Below are positions 8,633-22,458 of a DNA stretch of 64,000 bases, piece after piece. The notes below the pieces were generated by a model, which was given only the letters and a program-made list of their open reading frames with translations, was not told the origin of the DNA and made no database searches. The stretch's first letter is position 1; each line of letters starts with the position of its first letter. The position numbers and the translations under genes were made by a program. This DNA comes from Streptomyces sp. TSRI0107 (GTDB taxonomy: Bacteria; Actinomycetota; Actinomycetes; Streptomycetales; Streptomycetaceae): assembly GCF_001905845.1 (NCBI RefSeq), contig NZ_LIVZ01000016.1, forward strand, positions 79,899-143,898. Direction: 5' to 3'.

Positions 8633-8813
8633 TTGTTCTTTTTTCTCCGCCGCTCCCGGTCCTTTCGGCCCGCTCGCGGCGACAGGAAGAACATTACATG
8701 ACTGCCGCCGTCATGTGAAATCCGATTGCCTCACCCCACCTGACCTGCGAAAACGCCGGATGGGGGGTGTAGGGCGCGGAGCGCGGCGGGGGCGGTGACC
8801 AGGCGGGAACGAC

Positions 8814-8843
8814 GAAGCCCCGGTCCGTGTGGACCGGGGCTTC
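8814..8843 (-). terminator. tRNA-Ser(GCT) terminator hairpin
   Basis: GAAGCCCCGGTCC and GGACCGGGGCTTC form a perfect 13-bp stem with a GTGT loop. It starts 12 bp after the tRNA 3' end on the minus strand. Confidence 0.78.
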
Positions 8844-8855
8844 GGTGATCTTGCG

Positions 8856-8946
8856 CGGAGGCGGAGGGATTTGAACCCTCGATGGGCTTTAAGGCCCAAA
8901 CCGCATTAGCAGTGCGGCGCCATAGACCGGACTAGGCGACGCCTCC
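8856..8946 (-). tRNA. tRNA-Ser(GCT)
   Basis: A 91-nt class II tRNA with the long variable arm typical of serine. The acceptor is GGAGGCG/CGCCTCC with discriminator G. The anticodon stem CCGCA/TGCGG encloses loop CTGCTAA, giving anticodon GCT for AGC/AGU codons. The T arm is GAGGG-TTCAAAT-CCCTC. CCA is not encoded. Confidence 0.95.
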
Positions 8947-9136
8947 AGCACAGCCGCCCGCGCGAGCGCGAGTGGTGCGTGCAGATGATGACACAGTCGA
9001 GCGTGCTGTCACCAATCGCCCCCCACGGTACTAGGCAGGCGGGCCACAGAGCAAAGGGCTTCCCGGGTGAAGCCCGAGGGAGATTCGCCGGGGGCGTCGA
9101 ACGCAACGCGGAGACGCGTGCGGCGTTAGTCAGGGC

Positions 9137-9622
9137 ATGTCGCAGGTCACCACCCCCCACGCACTCCGCCGGCTGATCGTCGCCGTCGGCACCTCTCTCG
9201 CCGCGCTCGGCTCGCTCTCCGCCGCGCCCGCCGCCGTCGCCGTCACCACGGCTCCGTCCCCCGCCCCGCCGCCGCCCCTTCACGGCGCCGGCCCGGGGGA
9301 CCACCTCACGGTCACCGTCCGGCACATGGGCGGCGGCGCGGACGGCACGTTCCGGCTGGCCTGCCACCCGGCCGGCGGCAGCCACCCGGACGCGGGCGGG
9401 GCGTGCGCGAGCGTCGACCGGAACACCCGGTGGGGCGAGGACGTCTTCGCGCCCGTGCCCGAAGGCACCGTCTGCACCATGCAGTACGGCGGTTCCGCCA
9501 CCGCGCGCGTCACCGGAACCTGGGCCGGACGCCCCGTCGACGCCACGTTCGACCGCAGCAACGGCTGCGAGATCGCCCGCTGGAACCGGCTCGTACCGCT
9601 GCTGCCCGCCCCGGGCGAGTAG
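9137..9622 (+). CDS. Subtilisin-inhibitor-family (SSI/SIL) secreted protein
   Basis: This 161-residue protein has a Sec signal peptide (LIVAVGTSLAALGSLSAAPAAVA) and a mature domain of the Streptomyces subtilisin inhibitor fold. Four cysteines (76, 90, 113, 144) fit the two SSI disulfides. The family pattern is clear: FRLACHPAGGSHPDAGGAC, then CTMQYGG, VTGTWAG and the ngCe..RWN tail. By alignment with SSI the reactive-site P1 residue is Met115, which favours subtilisin-like targets; many paralogues have Lys or Arg and inhibit trypsin. Such proteins restrain the organism's own extracellular proteases. Inhibitory activity is inferred. Confidence 0.88.
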   Translation: MSQVTTPHALRRLIVAVGTSLAALGSLSAAPAAVAVTTAPSPAPPPPLHGAGPGDHLTVTVRHMGGGADGTFRLACHPAGGSHPDAGGACASVDRNTRWGEDVFAPVPEGTVCTMQYGGSATARVTGTWAGRPVDATFDRSNGCEIARWNRLVPLLPAPGE

Positions 9623-9915
9623 GACCGGCCCCGGAAGAGCGGGAAGAGCAGGTGGACGGGAGAAGGAGAAAACGCGGGCCTCTGTAGACGTCCTGCGGAG
9701 GTGGCGAGAAGGAGCGCATGGGCGCGGACGTACGCGGTCATGCGCTCCCTGCCGGTCCGACGCCACCGGTCGTCACCGGCTCGTGCGACCTCTCTCCCAT
9801 CCGGCGTCGCGAGCGCAACCCCAGCCCTTAGACTCCCTCGCGTGACACGCCGCGGGCCGGTTGGCAAGATGGCCCGAGCGGTCGGCAAGGTGCGGTAACA
9901 GGGAGGAAGCGTCTC

Positions 9916-14409
<4,494 letters not shown>

Positions 14410-14439
14410 CCCCCGCGCCTTCGGGTACGACGCCCGGGC

Positions 14440-15018
14440 CTACGGGGCGACCAGCCTGCGTGCCGCCTCCTTGATCGACGCGCGCAGGCGCTCGCGGTCG
14501 GGGCTGTCCGCGCCGACCAGGATGCGGGCCATCTGCGGGACGACGGTGGCCCAGTTGGCCAGCGCGGTCAGCAGGAGCAGCAGGTCGGGGGCCGGGATCG
14601 CGTCGGTGATGACGCCCCGGCGCTGGCCGTCCTCGACGGTGGCGACCTTGCGGGCGTAGTGCTCCTGGCGCTCGGCTTCGTCGGGAAGTTCGGACGAGCC
14701 GTACTCGAGGCCTTCCCAGTAGAGCAGGCGCAGGATCTCCGGATGGGCGGAGTGATGGTCGAGGAGGCGGTCGATCCAGGCCTCGATGTCGTCCGGGTCG
14801 ACGGGGACCGAGGCGGCGAGGTCGAGCATCTTCTTCTCGAGGACGTGGGTGAACAGCTGCGCCTTGTTGCCGAAGTAGGCGTAGATCAGCTGCTTGTTGG
14901 CCTTGGCCTCGCTCGCGATGCGGTCGATCCGGGCGCCCGCGATGCCGTGGCGGGCGAACTCGGCGACGGCCGCCTCGAAGATCCGGGCCTTGGTGGCCTC
15001 GGGGTCCCTTGCTCCCAT
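14440..15018 (-). CDS. TetR-family transcriptional regulator
   Basis: A 192-residue repressor with the N-terminal TetR helix-turn-helix visible as FARHGIAGARIDRIASEA followed by KQLIYAYFGNKAQLF. The C-terminal ligand domain resembles TetR_C groups seen next to MFS pumps. The start is ATG 15018. It is transcribed away from the MFS gene at 15153, and the shared 134-bp promoter region holds two copies of a 6-4-6 inverted repeat that are its likely operators. The simplest reading is a local repressor controlling itself and the pump; the inducer is unknown. Confidence 0.88.
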   Translation of the reverse strand: MGARDPEATKARIFEAAVAEFARHGIAGARIDRIASEAKANKQLIYAYFGNKAQLFTHVLEKKMLDLAASVPVDPDDIEAWIDRLLDHHSAHPEILRLLYWEGLEYGSSELPDEAERQEHYARKVATVEDGQRRGVITDAIPAPDLLLLLTALANWATVVPQMARILVGADSPDRERLRASIKEAARRLVAP

Positions 15019-15047
15019 GGGGGACAGGGTAGCGCGGAAGAGCGGGT

Positions 15048-15063
15048 AACCAACTGTTTGGTT
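15048..15063. promoter_or_regulatory. TetR operator 1
   Basis: AACCAA-CTGT-TTGGTT is a perfect inverted repeat with 6-bp arms and a 4-bp spacer. It lies 30 bp upstream of the tetR start, in the shared divergent promoter region. Confidence 0.7.
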
Positions 15064-15106
15064 GACAGGGAATCCGGGGGCGTCCCAGACTGTTCACCCA
15101 TCGTCC

Positions 15107-15122
15107 AACCAACCAGTTAGTT
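15107..15122. promoter_or_regulatory. TetR operator 2
   Basis: AACCAA-CCAG-TTAGTT repeats operator 1 with one mismatch in the right arm. It sits 31 bp upstream of the MFS start, where repressor would block the promoter. The two operator centres are 59 bp apart. Confidence 0.65.
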
Positions 15123-15152
15123 ATTAGAGTCGGCTCGAAGGGTCTCCCGCTC

Positions 15153-16391
15153 ATGCCGCCAGCGAGCAGCACCACCCAGCAGATCACCCAGCAGATCACC
15201 GCGCCACGTGGTGCGTCCGGTACGCCCTCCGCGGGAGGGCCCCGCACGCCCGCACCCGCCCTCTTCCTCACCCTTCTGGCCGTGTGCAGCGCGGTCACCG
15301 CCGCCAACATCTATCTGGCCGCCCCGCTGCTCACCCTCATCGCCCGCGACTTCGGCTCCGCGCCCTCCGCCGTGGCCTGGATCGCCTCGGTCGCGCAGTT
15401 CGGCTACGCGCTCGGCCTGCTGCTCTTCGCCCCGCTAGGGGACGGCGTGAACCGGCGCCGGCTGGTCTCCGGTCTCACCGTGGTCACCGCCCTGGCGCTG
15501 GCCGCCGCCGCGGCCGCCCCCGGCTCCGCCGCCCTCGCGGCCGCCGTACTCGTCGCCTCCGCGGCGACCGTCATCCCCCAGCTGCTCGTGCCGCTGGTCG
15601 CCGAACGGGCGCCCGTCGAGCGCCGGGCACGGCATGTCGCGGCCGTCGTCGCGGGGCTGTTCACCGGCATCGTCGCGGCCCGGGTGGCCGGCGGGCTGGC
15701 CGGGCAGGCCTTCGGCTGGCGCTGGGTGTTCGCGGGCGCGGCCGTACTGACTCTCGCCCTCGGTCTCGCGACCTCGCTCGTGCTGCCGTCCGAGCGGCGG
15801 CCGCGCACCGGATCGCTGTTCGGCGGCATCGCCGCGCTGCCCGGAGTCGTCCGCCACTCGCCCGACCTGTGGCGGGCCTGCGTCCGGCAGGCGGGCATGT
15901 TCGGCGCGTGGAGCGCGCTGTGGACCTCGCTCGCGCTGCTGCTGACCGGCCCGGAGTACGGTCTGTCCACGGCGACCGCCGGTCTCTTCGGCCTCTTCGG
16001 GTTGGCGGCGACCGTGGTCGCGCCGCTGGCGGGCGGGCTGGTGGACCGGTTCGGGGCGGCCCGGGTCGTCCGTACCGCGTATCTGCTCGCCGCCGTGTCC
16101 GTGCCGCTGTTCTGGGCCGGCGGTCAGGTCCTCGCGGCGTTGTTCGTCGCCGCGATCGCGATCCACGCGGCGCTGGTGGCCTCGCACGTCGCCAACCAGA
16201 CCCTGGCCCTGACCACCACCTCGACCCCGGCCACCGCCAACACCGCCTACGTCGTCGCCGGTTTCGCGGGCGGCGCCACCGCGTCCGCCCTCGCGGGCTC
16301 CGCCTACGCCCACTTCGGCTGGGGCGGGGTGTGCGCGGTGGCGGGGCTGTGGCTGCTGCTGGGCTGGGGGACGACCGCCGTACGGCGGTGA
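15153..16391 (+). CDS. MFS transporter (DHA1-like)
   Basis: A 412-residue transporter with about 12 hydrophobic helices and an MFS loop 2-3 motif in shortened form (PLGDGVNRRR). Similar proteins export drugs or sugars. The N-terminus has a Gln/Thr stretch (TTQQITQQIT) from a short DNA duplication. It is divergent from the TetR gene at 15018 and preceded by operator 2, so it is probably the regulated pump. Its stop codon lies in the loop of a terminator-like hairpin. The substrate cannot be predicted. Confidence 0.85.
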   Translation: MPPASSTTQQITQQITAPRGASGTPSAGGPRTPAPALFLTLLAVCSAVTAANIYLAAPLLTLIARDFGSAPSAVAWIASVAQFGYALGLLLFAPLGDGVNRRRLVSGLTVVTALALAAAAAAPGSAALAAAVLVASAATVIPQLLVPLVAERAPVERRARHVAAVVAGLFTGIVAARVAGGLAGQAFGWRWVFAGAAVLTLALGLATSLVLPSERRPRTGSLFGGIAALPGVVRHSPDLWRACVRQAGMFGAWSALWTSLALLLTGPEYGLSTATAGLFGLFGLAATVVAPLAGGLVDRFGAARVVRTAYLLAAVSVPLFWAGGQVLAALFVAAIAIHAALVASHVANQTLALTTTSTPATANTAYVVAGFAGGATASALAGSAYAHFGWGGVCAVAGLWLLLGWGTTAVRR

Positions 16392-16402
16392 GGCCGCCGT
16401 AC
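16380..16402. terminator. Hairpin enclosing the MFS stop codon
   Basis: GTACGGCGG and CCGCCGTAC form a perfect 9-bp stem whose 5-nt loop TGAGG begins with the TGA stop. It lies between convergent genes and could end transcription from both sides. Confidence 0.55.
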
Positions 16403-16431
16403 GACGATCGCGCTGCCGTCCGCGCGGGGGG

Positions 16432-18087
<1,656 letters not shown>

Positions 18088-18255
18088 GGCGTCCTCCCGG
18101 GGCGGCATTGCCTGCGCGGTGGTAAAGGTTGCGCTGATTCTGGACGCATACCGCGCGGTATGTCACTAGGCGCGGGCGATAGAACTTGTCACCTTGCGGC
18201 AACAATGGCGCGCTGCTATCGCCGGGCGGCGGGGGCGACGGCGCCCCGAGTGCCT

Positions 18256-18265
18256 GGGGGGGGGG
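18256..18265. repeat. Homopolymeric G tract (10 G)
   Basis: Ten consecutive G between the stop of the sigma factor gene (18269) and the acyl-CoA synthetase. It is intergenic. Such tracts are prone to slippage and also to assembly error. Confidence 0.9.
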
Positions 18266-18268
18266 CGT

Positions 18269-18835
18269 CTAGCGGACCGGCTCCAGCTCCGGGTCCTCGC
18301 GGAGTTTGCCGAGGGCGCGGGAGACCGCCGACTTCACCGTGCCGACCGAGACGCCCAGCACCTCGGCGGTCTGGGCCTCGCTCAGGTCCTCGTAGTACCG
18401 CAGGACGACCATCGCCCGCTGCCGGGCGGGCAGGCGCATGATCGCGCGCCACATCGCGTCGTGCAGCGCCTGGCGCTCCGCCGGGTCGTCGCCGTGGGGC
18501 ATCGGCTCGGGTTCGGGCAGCTCGTCGCAGCTGAACTCGTCGACCTTGCGCTTGCGCCACTGCGAGGTGCGGGTGTTCAGCAGGGCGCGGCGCACATAGC
18601 CGTCGAGCGCGCGGTGGTCCTCGATGCGGTCCCACGCGACATACGTCTTGGTCAGCGCGGTCTGCAGCAGGTCCTCCGCGTCGCTCGGGTTCGCGGTCAG
18701 CGACCGGGCGGTGCGCAGCAGTACCGGCTGCCGGGCCCGCACGTACGACGAGAACGACGGGTACGCGGCGTGCGGCAGGACCCGCGTGGCCAACGTGGCG
18801 GCGTCCGAGGCGCTGGTGCAGACGGGTGTGGTCAT
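18269..18835 (-). CDS. SigE-family (ECF-type) RNA polymerase sigma factor
   Basis: A 188-residue sigma factor with region 2 (YPSFSSYVRARQPVLLRTARSL, then PSDAEDLLQTALTKTYVAW) and region 4 (LPARQRAMVVLRYYEDLSEAQTAEVLGVSVGTVKSAVSRAL). It matches the actinobacterial SigE family of ECF factors (SACE_1649-like). No anti-sigma gene is adjacent, so its control is not evident. The promoter region of about 180 bp upstream holds only a modest inverted repeat (GTCCGCC at 18919, GGCGGAC at 18938). Confidence 0.9.
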   Translation of the reverse strand: MTTPVCTSASDAATLATRVLPHAAYPSFSSYVRARQPVLLRTARSLTANPSDAEDLLQTALTKTYVAWDRIEDHRALDGYVRRALLNTRTSQWRKRKVDEFSCDELPEPEPMPHGDDPAERQALHDAMWRAIMRLPARQRAMVVLRYYEDLSEAQTAEVLGVSVGTVKSAVSRALGKLREDPELEPVR

Positions 18836-19018
18836 GGCTCAACGCTAGGTTCGCGAGCGTGTAGTCCTCATCGCCCGCAGGTCCCGAAGACGACTCCCCC
18901 TCAGGTTGTAGAGGTGGGGTCCGCCGCACCTCCTGAAGGCGGACGAGAGGTGGAGAACGCCTGGGGGTTTACCCCTGAGGGATCGTCTGGAGGGACGAGG
19001 CGGAGGGCGCCGCGGTGC

Positions 19019-19729
19019 TCACCGGTCGGCGGTGAGCACCAGTCCCGGCGTCGGCACCCCCGTCCCCGCCGTCACCAGCACCCTTTCCGCGCCGCGCACC
19101 TGGTTGGGGGAGGTGCCGCGCAGCTGCCGCATCGCCTCCGCGACGCCGTTCATGCCGTGCAGGTAGGCCTCGCCGAGCCGGCCGCCGTGGGTGTTCAGCG
19201 GCAGCCGGTCCTCGGCGACGAAGCCGGCCGCCTCACCGGGGCCGCAGAAGCCGTACTCCTCGAGTTGCATGAGGACGAACGGGGTGAAGTGGTCGTACAG
19301 GATCCCCACGTCGATGTCGGCGGGCCCCAGCCCGGACCGCCGCCACAGCTGCCGCGCCACCACCCGGGCCTCCGGCAGGCCGGTCAGGTCGCCGTGGTGG
19401 AAGCCGGTCATCTGCTCCTGCGCCCGCCCCGCGCCCTGCGCGGCCGCCGCGATCACGGCCGGCGGATGGGTCGCCGGGTGGTTGGGCGCGCCGAGCCGGA
19501 CGGCGACCTTGCTCAGGACGGCCGTGGGGCCGAAGTGGTCGGTGATGTAGCGGTCGACCAGGCCGTTCGTGGTCAGGATGTTCATGAAGACGTCGGGGGA
19601 GCCCCTGCGCCGGGCCGGCTCCGGGTCGTGGTGCACGTCCTGGTAGTCGCGGGAGGCGAGGGCTCCCGCGACGATGAGGGTGCGGGTGATCGCCACCTCC
19701 AGCGGCGGCAGCTGGTCGCCGACGCGCAT
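19019..19729 (-). pseudogene. MaoC dehydratase / thiolase-like lipid-transfer fusion by deletion
   Basis: This 236-residue frame joins parts of two normally separate proteins. Residues 1-83 or so (MRVGDQLPPLEVAITRTLIV to VAVRLGAPN) are the N-terminal half of a ChsH1-like MaoC hot-dog protein. From about residue 90 (AVIAAAAQGAGRAQEQMTGF to the end) it is the C-terminal part of a thiolase-like lipid-transfer protein (Ltp2/SCP-x type), including YDHFTPFVLMQLEEYGFC. The MaoC C-terminus and roughly the first 240 thiolase residues are missing, as expected from an in-frame deletion near 19460-19480. ATG 19729 overlaps the upstream stop by one base. Neither half should be functional alone. Confidence 0.75.
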
Positions 19730-20670
19730 CACGCCGCCTCTCCCGCCGCCCGGAACACCGGCAGCACCAGCTCCTCGTCGTACCGCCGGAACTCCAGCCG
19801 TACCGGCATCCCGATCCGCACCTCGTCGTACGGCACCCCGGTCACGTTGCTCACGATCCGCACGCCCTCCGCCGGCTCGATCAGGCCGACCGCGTACGGC
19901 GGGTCGAAGGCCGGGAAGGGCGGGTGGTGCAGGACGACGTACGAGAAGACGGTGCCGTCCCCGAGCGCGCGGACGGTGTCCCAGTCGGGGCTGCCGCACG
20001 CGTGGCAGCCCGGCAGCCAGGGGAAGCGCAGTGCCCGGCAGCCGGTGCAGCACTGGATCAGCAGCTCGTGGCGGGCGACGCCCTCCCAGAACCCGGTGTT
20101 GTCGCGATTGACGACCGCGCGGGGGCGGTGTTCGGCCGGGCGGGGTCTTTCGGGGTCCCGCGCGGGGGCCTGTTTGCGCGGGGCGTACTCGAGGATGCGG
20201 AGCGGTGGGTGCCCGCGAGTTCGCCGCCCGCGCGGATGTCCGTCCGCGTGGATGTCCGTCCGCGTGGTGACGAAGTAGCCGGTGCCGAGCCTGGTGGTCT
20301 TCCGCGCGGAGACCGACTCGATCACCGTGTCGAAGGTGATCTCGTCGCCGGGGCGCAGCGGTCGCGGGTACTCCTGCTCGTAGTCGGTGGCGACGACCGA
20401 GGTGCAGCCCGCCTCGTCCAGCAGGGCGAGCAGGTCGTCGTACGCGCGCGTGCGGCTCGTGTGGCCGGAGAGGCCGCCCATGGTCCACGCCTGGAGCATG
20501 GTCGGCGGGGCGATGGCGTCCGGACCGGTGTACGCGGGGTTGGTGTCGCCCAGGGCCTCGCACCAGTGCCGGATCATGGGCAGGTTGACGGGGTCCTTGC
20601 CCCGGTCGGCGACGGTGGCGCGGAGGCCTTCGAAGGCCTTGAGCCGTGCGGCGAGGTCGTCGTCGTCCAC
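19729..20670 (-). CDS. MaoC-like dehydratase + DUF35 OB-fold protein (ChsH2-like)
   Basis: A 313-residue protein with an N-terminal MaoC-type hot-dog domain (about 1-160) and a C-terminal DUF35 zinc-ribbon/OB-fold domain. The ribbon shows CCTGCRALRFPWLPGCHACG. In steroid side-chain degradation this architecture is ChsH2, which pairs with ChsH1 and with the aldolase Ltp2 through DUF35. The next two genes are remnants of exactly those partners. GTG 20670 has a strong GGAGGG ribosome site. Residues of about 145-158 look scrambled by a 16-bp duplication plus a 1-bp loss, so the protein may be impaired. Confidence 0.8.
   Translation of the reverse strand: MDDDDLAARLKAFEGLRATVADRGKDPVNLPMIRHWCEALGDTNPAYTGPDAIAPPTMLQAWTMGGLSGHTSRTRAYDDLLALLDEAGCTSVVATDYEQEYPRPLRPGDEITFDTVIESVSARKTTRLGTGYFVTTRTDIHADGHPRGRRTRGHPPLRILEYAPRKQAPARDPERPRPAEHRPRAVVNRDNTGFWEGVARHELLIQCCTGCRALRFPWLPGCHACGSPDWDTVRALGDGTVFSYVVLHHPPFPAFDPPYAVGLIEPAEGVRIVSNVTGVPYDEVRIGMPVRLEFRRYDEELVLPVFRAAGEAA
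20234..20267. repeat. 16-bp tandem duplication within the ChsH2-like gene
   Basis: GGATGTCCGTCCGCGT at 20234-20249 is repeated exactly at 20250-20265, with two more matching bases after it. Sixteen is not a multiple of three, so the duplication shifts the reading frame. The expected frame is regained within about 50 bp. Confidence 0.9.
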
Positions 20671-20740
20671 TGCGGTGCCCTCCCTCCGGCGGGAATCTGA
20701 CTGTCCGTCAGGTGCGGGGCCCGGTCAAGGGCGGAAACGA

Positions 20741-20772
20741 CTGCGCGGCGGTGCCGAAGCACCGCCGCGCAG
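20741..20772. terminator. Strong symmetric hairpin, likely bidirectional terminator
   Basis: CTGCGCGGCGGTGC and GCACCGCCGCGCAG form a perfect 14-bp stem with a CGAA loop. It lies between the small secreted protein gene and the MaoC operon and is the second hairpin after the former's stop codon. Confidence 0.75.
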
Positions 20773-20811
20773 CCGGACCTTGCTCACCCCACGGAACACC
20801 CACCGGAAGTC

Positions 20812-20841
20812 GAGGGGCCGGTACCCCGGCACCGGCCCCTC
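20812..20841 (-). terminator. Terminator of the small secreted protein gene
   Basis: GAGGGGCCGGT and ACCGGCCCCTC form a perfect 11-bp stem with an 8-nt loop, three bases after the stop codon on the minus strand. Confidence 0.75.
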
Positions 20842-20844
20842 AGC

Positions 20845-21171
20845 TCACCACCACAGCGGGGTGAAGGAGACGGCGACGTTGTCGTTGCCCTGGTTGACGG
20901 CGGTGAAGGCGGAACCGTCGACCTGGGCGGTGTTGCTCTGGTTCGACGCACCCGAGCCGATCGCCTGCTGCTGCGTGGTGGCCGAGTTGCCGCTGTTGTC
21001 ACCGCCGACACCGCTGCCGAGGCTGCCCTGGATGGCGTTGGTGACGGCCGCGCTGGATCCGTTGTCCGCGATCGCGCCATTGTCAGCCGTCGCAATGCCG
21101 CTGAAGAGGGCGGCCGCGAGCGGAAGGGCGGAGACGGCGGCGATGACGCGGGCGGTACGGATGCTTGCCAT
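20845..21171 (-). CDS. Small Asn/Gln/Ser/Gly-rich secreted protein
   Basis: A 108-residue protein with a clear signal peptide (MASIRTARVIAAVSALPLAA, cleavage near GIATA-D). The mature part of about 80 residues is rich in N, Q, S, G, T and A, with segments such as GGDNSGNSATTQQQAIG and SNQSNTAQVDGSAF, and ends in PLWW. It has no cysteine. I do not recognise a named family; the composition recalls surface amyloid-forming proteins such as rodlins or curli, but no sequence motif of either is present. ATG 21171 has AGAGGAA upstream. Two hairpin terminators follow, which suggests a well-expressed single gene. Confidence 0.75.
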   Translation of the reverse strand: MASIRTARVIAAVSALPLAAALFSGIATADNGAIADNGSSAAVTNAIQGSLGSGVGGDNSGNSATTQQQAIGSGASNQSNTAQVDGSAFTAVNQGNDNVAVSFTPLWW

Positions 21172-21540
21172 GTTGGTTCCTCTCAGAAGCAAATGTCGCA
21201 CCGGCCTGTGGCCGTTCAGTGCGTAAGTACGGCTTTCACCCAGGCAGTTGGCCGACCACCTCGGTGCTGTGCACGACGTCGCGAGACCAGAGTTGCCCAC
21301 CGAATCCCTGGCGAACCATCCCGGAAGTGCCGATTCGCCCTCAAGCGTGATGACAAGTCGATAAACCCCTTTCATTGCCTTTACTTCACTGGAGCCCCAC
21401 GACGGGGCAGGCGGGACACCTCCACCCCAAGCGCCACAAGAGGTGAAGCGTTCCGGCACGGTTCCGGCCAATCTCCCCGCCCCGGCGCGTCGCCCTGGCC
21501 TGCCCCTTTCCTTTTTCGAACGTGCGTACGAACATGAAGT
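21172..21540. other. Divergent intergenic region, 369 bp
   Basis: This region is less GC-rich than its surroundings and separates the small secreted protein gene from the prim-pol gene. It should hold both promoters. No convincing ORF, operator or RNA was found. The minus-strand gene would have a long leader if its promoter lies in the AT-richer part near 21340-21390. Confidence 0.5.
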
Positions 21541-22407
21541 ATGGCCACCACCGACCGGCAGGCCACGACGCTGGCCCTCGCGCACGCCCTGTCAGCCGCC
21601 GAACGCGGACTGGCCGTCATCCCCCTGTCCCGGACGAAGCTCCCGGCCCTGCGCTCCCCCCACCGCCTCGACCCCGTCCCCCTCCCCTGCCACGGCGAAT
21701 GCGGCCGGTTCGGCCACGGCGTGTACGACGCCTCGACGGATCCCGCGCGCATCCGCGCCCTGTTCGCCGCCGCCCCCTGGGCCACCGGCTACGGCATCGC
21801 CTGCGGACTCCCCCCGCACCACCTCATCGGCATCGACCTGGACACCAAGACGGGCACCGACTCCTCGGCGGCCCTGCGCGAACTCGCCCTGCGGCATCTG
21901 TTCACGATCCCCGACACGGTCGTCGTCCTGACCCCGAGCGGCGGCCGTCACCTCTGGCTGACCGGGCCGCCGGACGTCGTCGTCCCCAACTCGGCCGGCC
22001 GCCTCGCCCCCGGAATCGACATCCGGGGCGCCGGCGGCTACCTCGTCGGCCCCGGCTCCCGCACCGAGCACGGCGTGTACGGCACGGCCCCCGGCACCGC
22101 CGGCCTGCCTCCGGCGCCCTGCCCGCCGGCCCTGCTGCGGCTCCTCCTGCCCCCGCCCCGCACCCCTGCCCCACCGCCCGCCTCGTCCGGCGGGCACGGC
22201 CAGGGCCTCGTCCAGTTCGTCCTCGCCGCACACGAGGGCCAGCGCAACACCCGCCTGTTCTGGGCGGCCTGCCGCGCCTACGAGAACGGCATCGGCCCCG
22301 ACCTCGTCGCCCCGCTGATCGACGCGGCCCGCAGCACCGGCCTCACCGAACGCGAGGCCCGCGCGACGATCGCCTCGGCGGCGCGGCTGACGGGGCAGCG
22401 TCGCTGA
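21541..22407 (+). CDS. Primase-polymerase (prim-pol) domain protein
   Basis: A 288-residue stand-alone protein of the bifunctional DNA primase/polymerase N-terminal family. The catalytic acidic motif is present as IGIDLDTKTG, and the downstream nucleotide-binding histidine as TPSGGRHLWLTG, followed by GIDIRGAGGYLVGPGS. These match active archaeo-eukaryotic primase family members. Most relatives are replication proteins of plasmids or actinophages, but this one has no helicase domain and no phage neighbours. The ATG start lacks a clear ribosome site. The C-terminus (about 200-288) is probably a helical accessory region. Its cellular role is unknown. Confidence 0.8.
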   Translation: MATTDRQATTLALAHALSAAERGLAVIPLSRTKLPALRSPHRLDPVPLPCHGECGRFGHGVYDASTDPARIRALFAAAPWATGYGIACGLPPHHLIGIDLDTKTGTDSSAALRELALRHLFTIPDTVVVLTPSGGRHLWLTGPPDVVVPNSAGRLAPGIDIRGAGGYLVGPGSRTEHGVYGTAPGTAGLPPAPCPPALLRLLLPPPRTPAPPPASSGGHGQGLVQFVLAAHEGQRNTRLFWAACRAYENGIGPDLVAPLIDAARSTGLTEREARATIASAARLTGQRR

Positions 22408-22458
22408 GAGGGGAAAATCCCGGGCCCGCGCCCCGGTGGCGCTCCTAGGGTGAGCGCC

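Noticed and set aside
18194..20278. 694-codon plus-strand frame over the sigma factor and MaoC region
   Set aside because: It runs across several recognised minus-strand genes and their gaps, and the translation has no family pattern.
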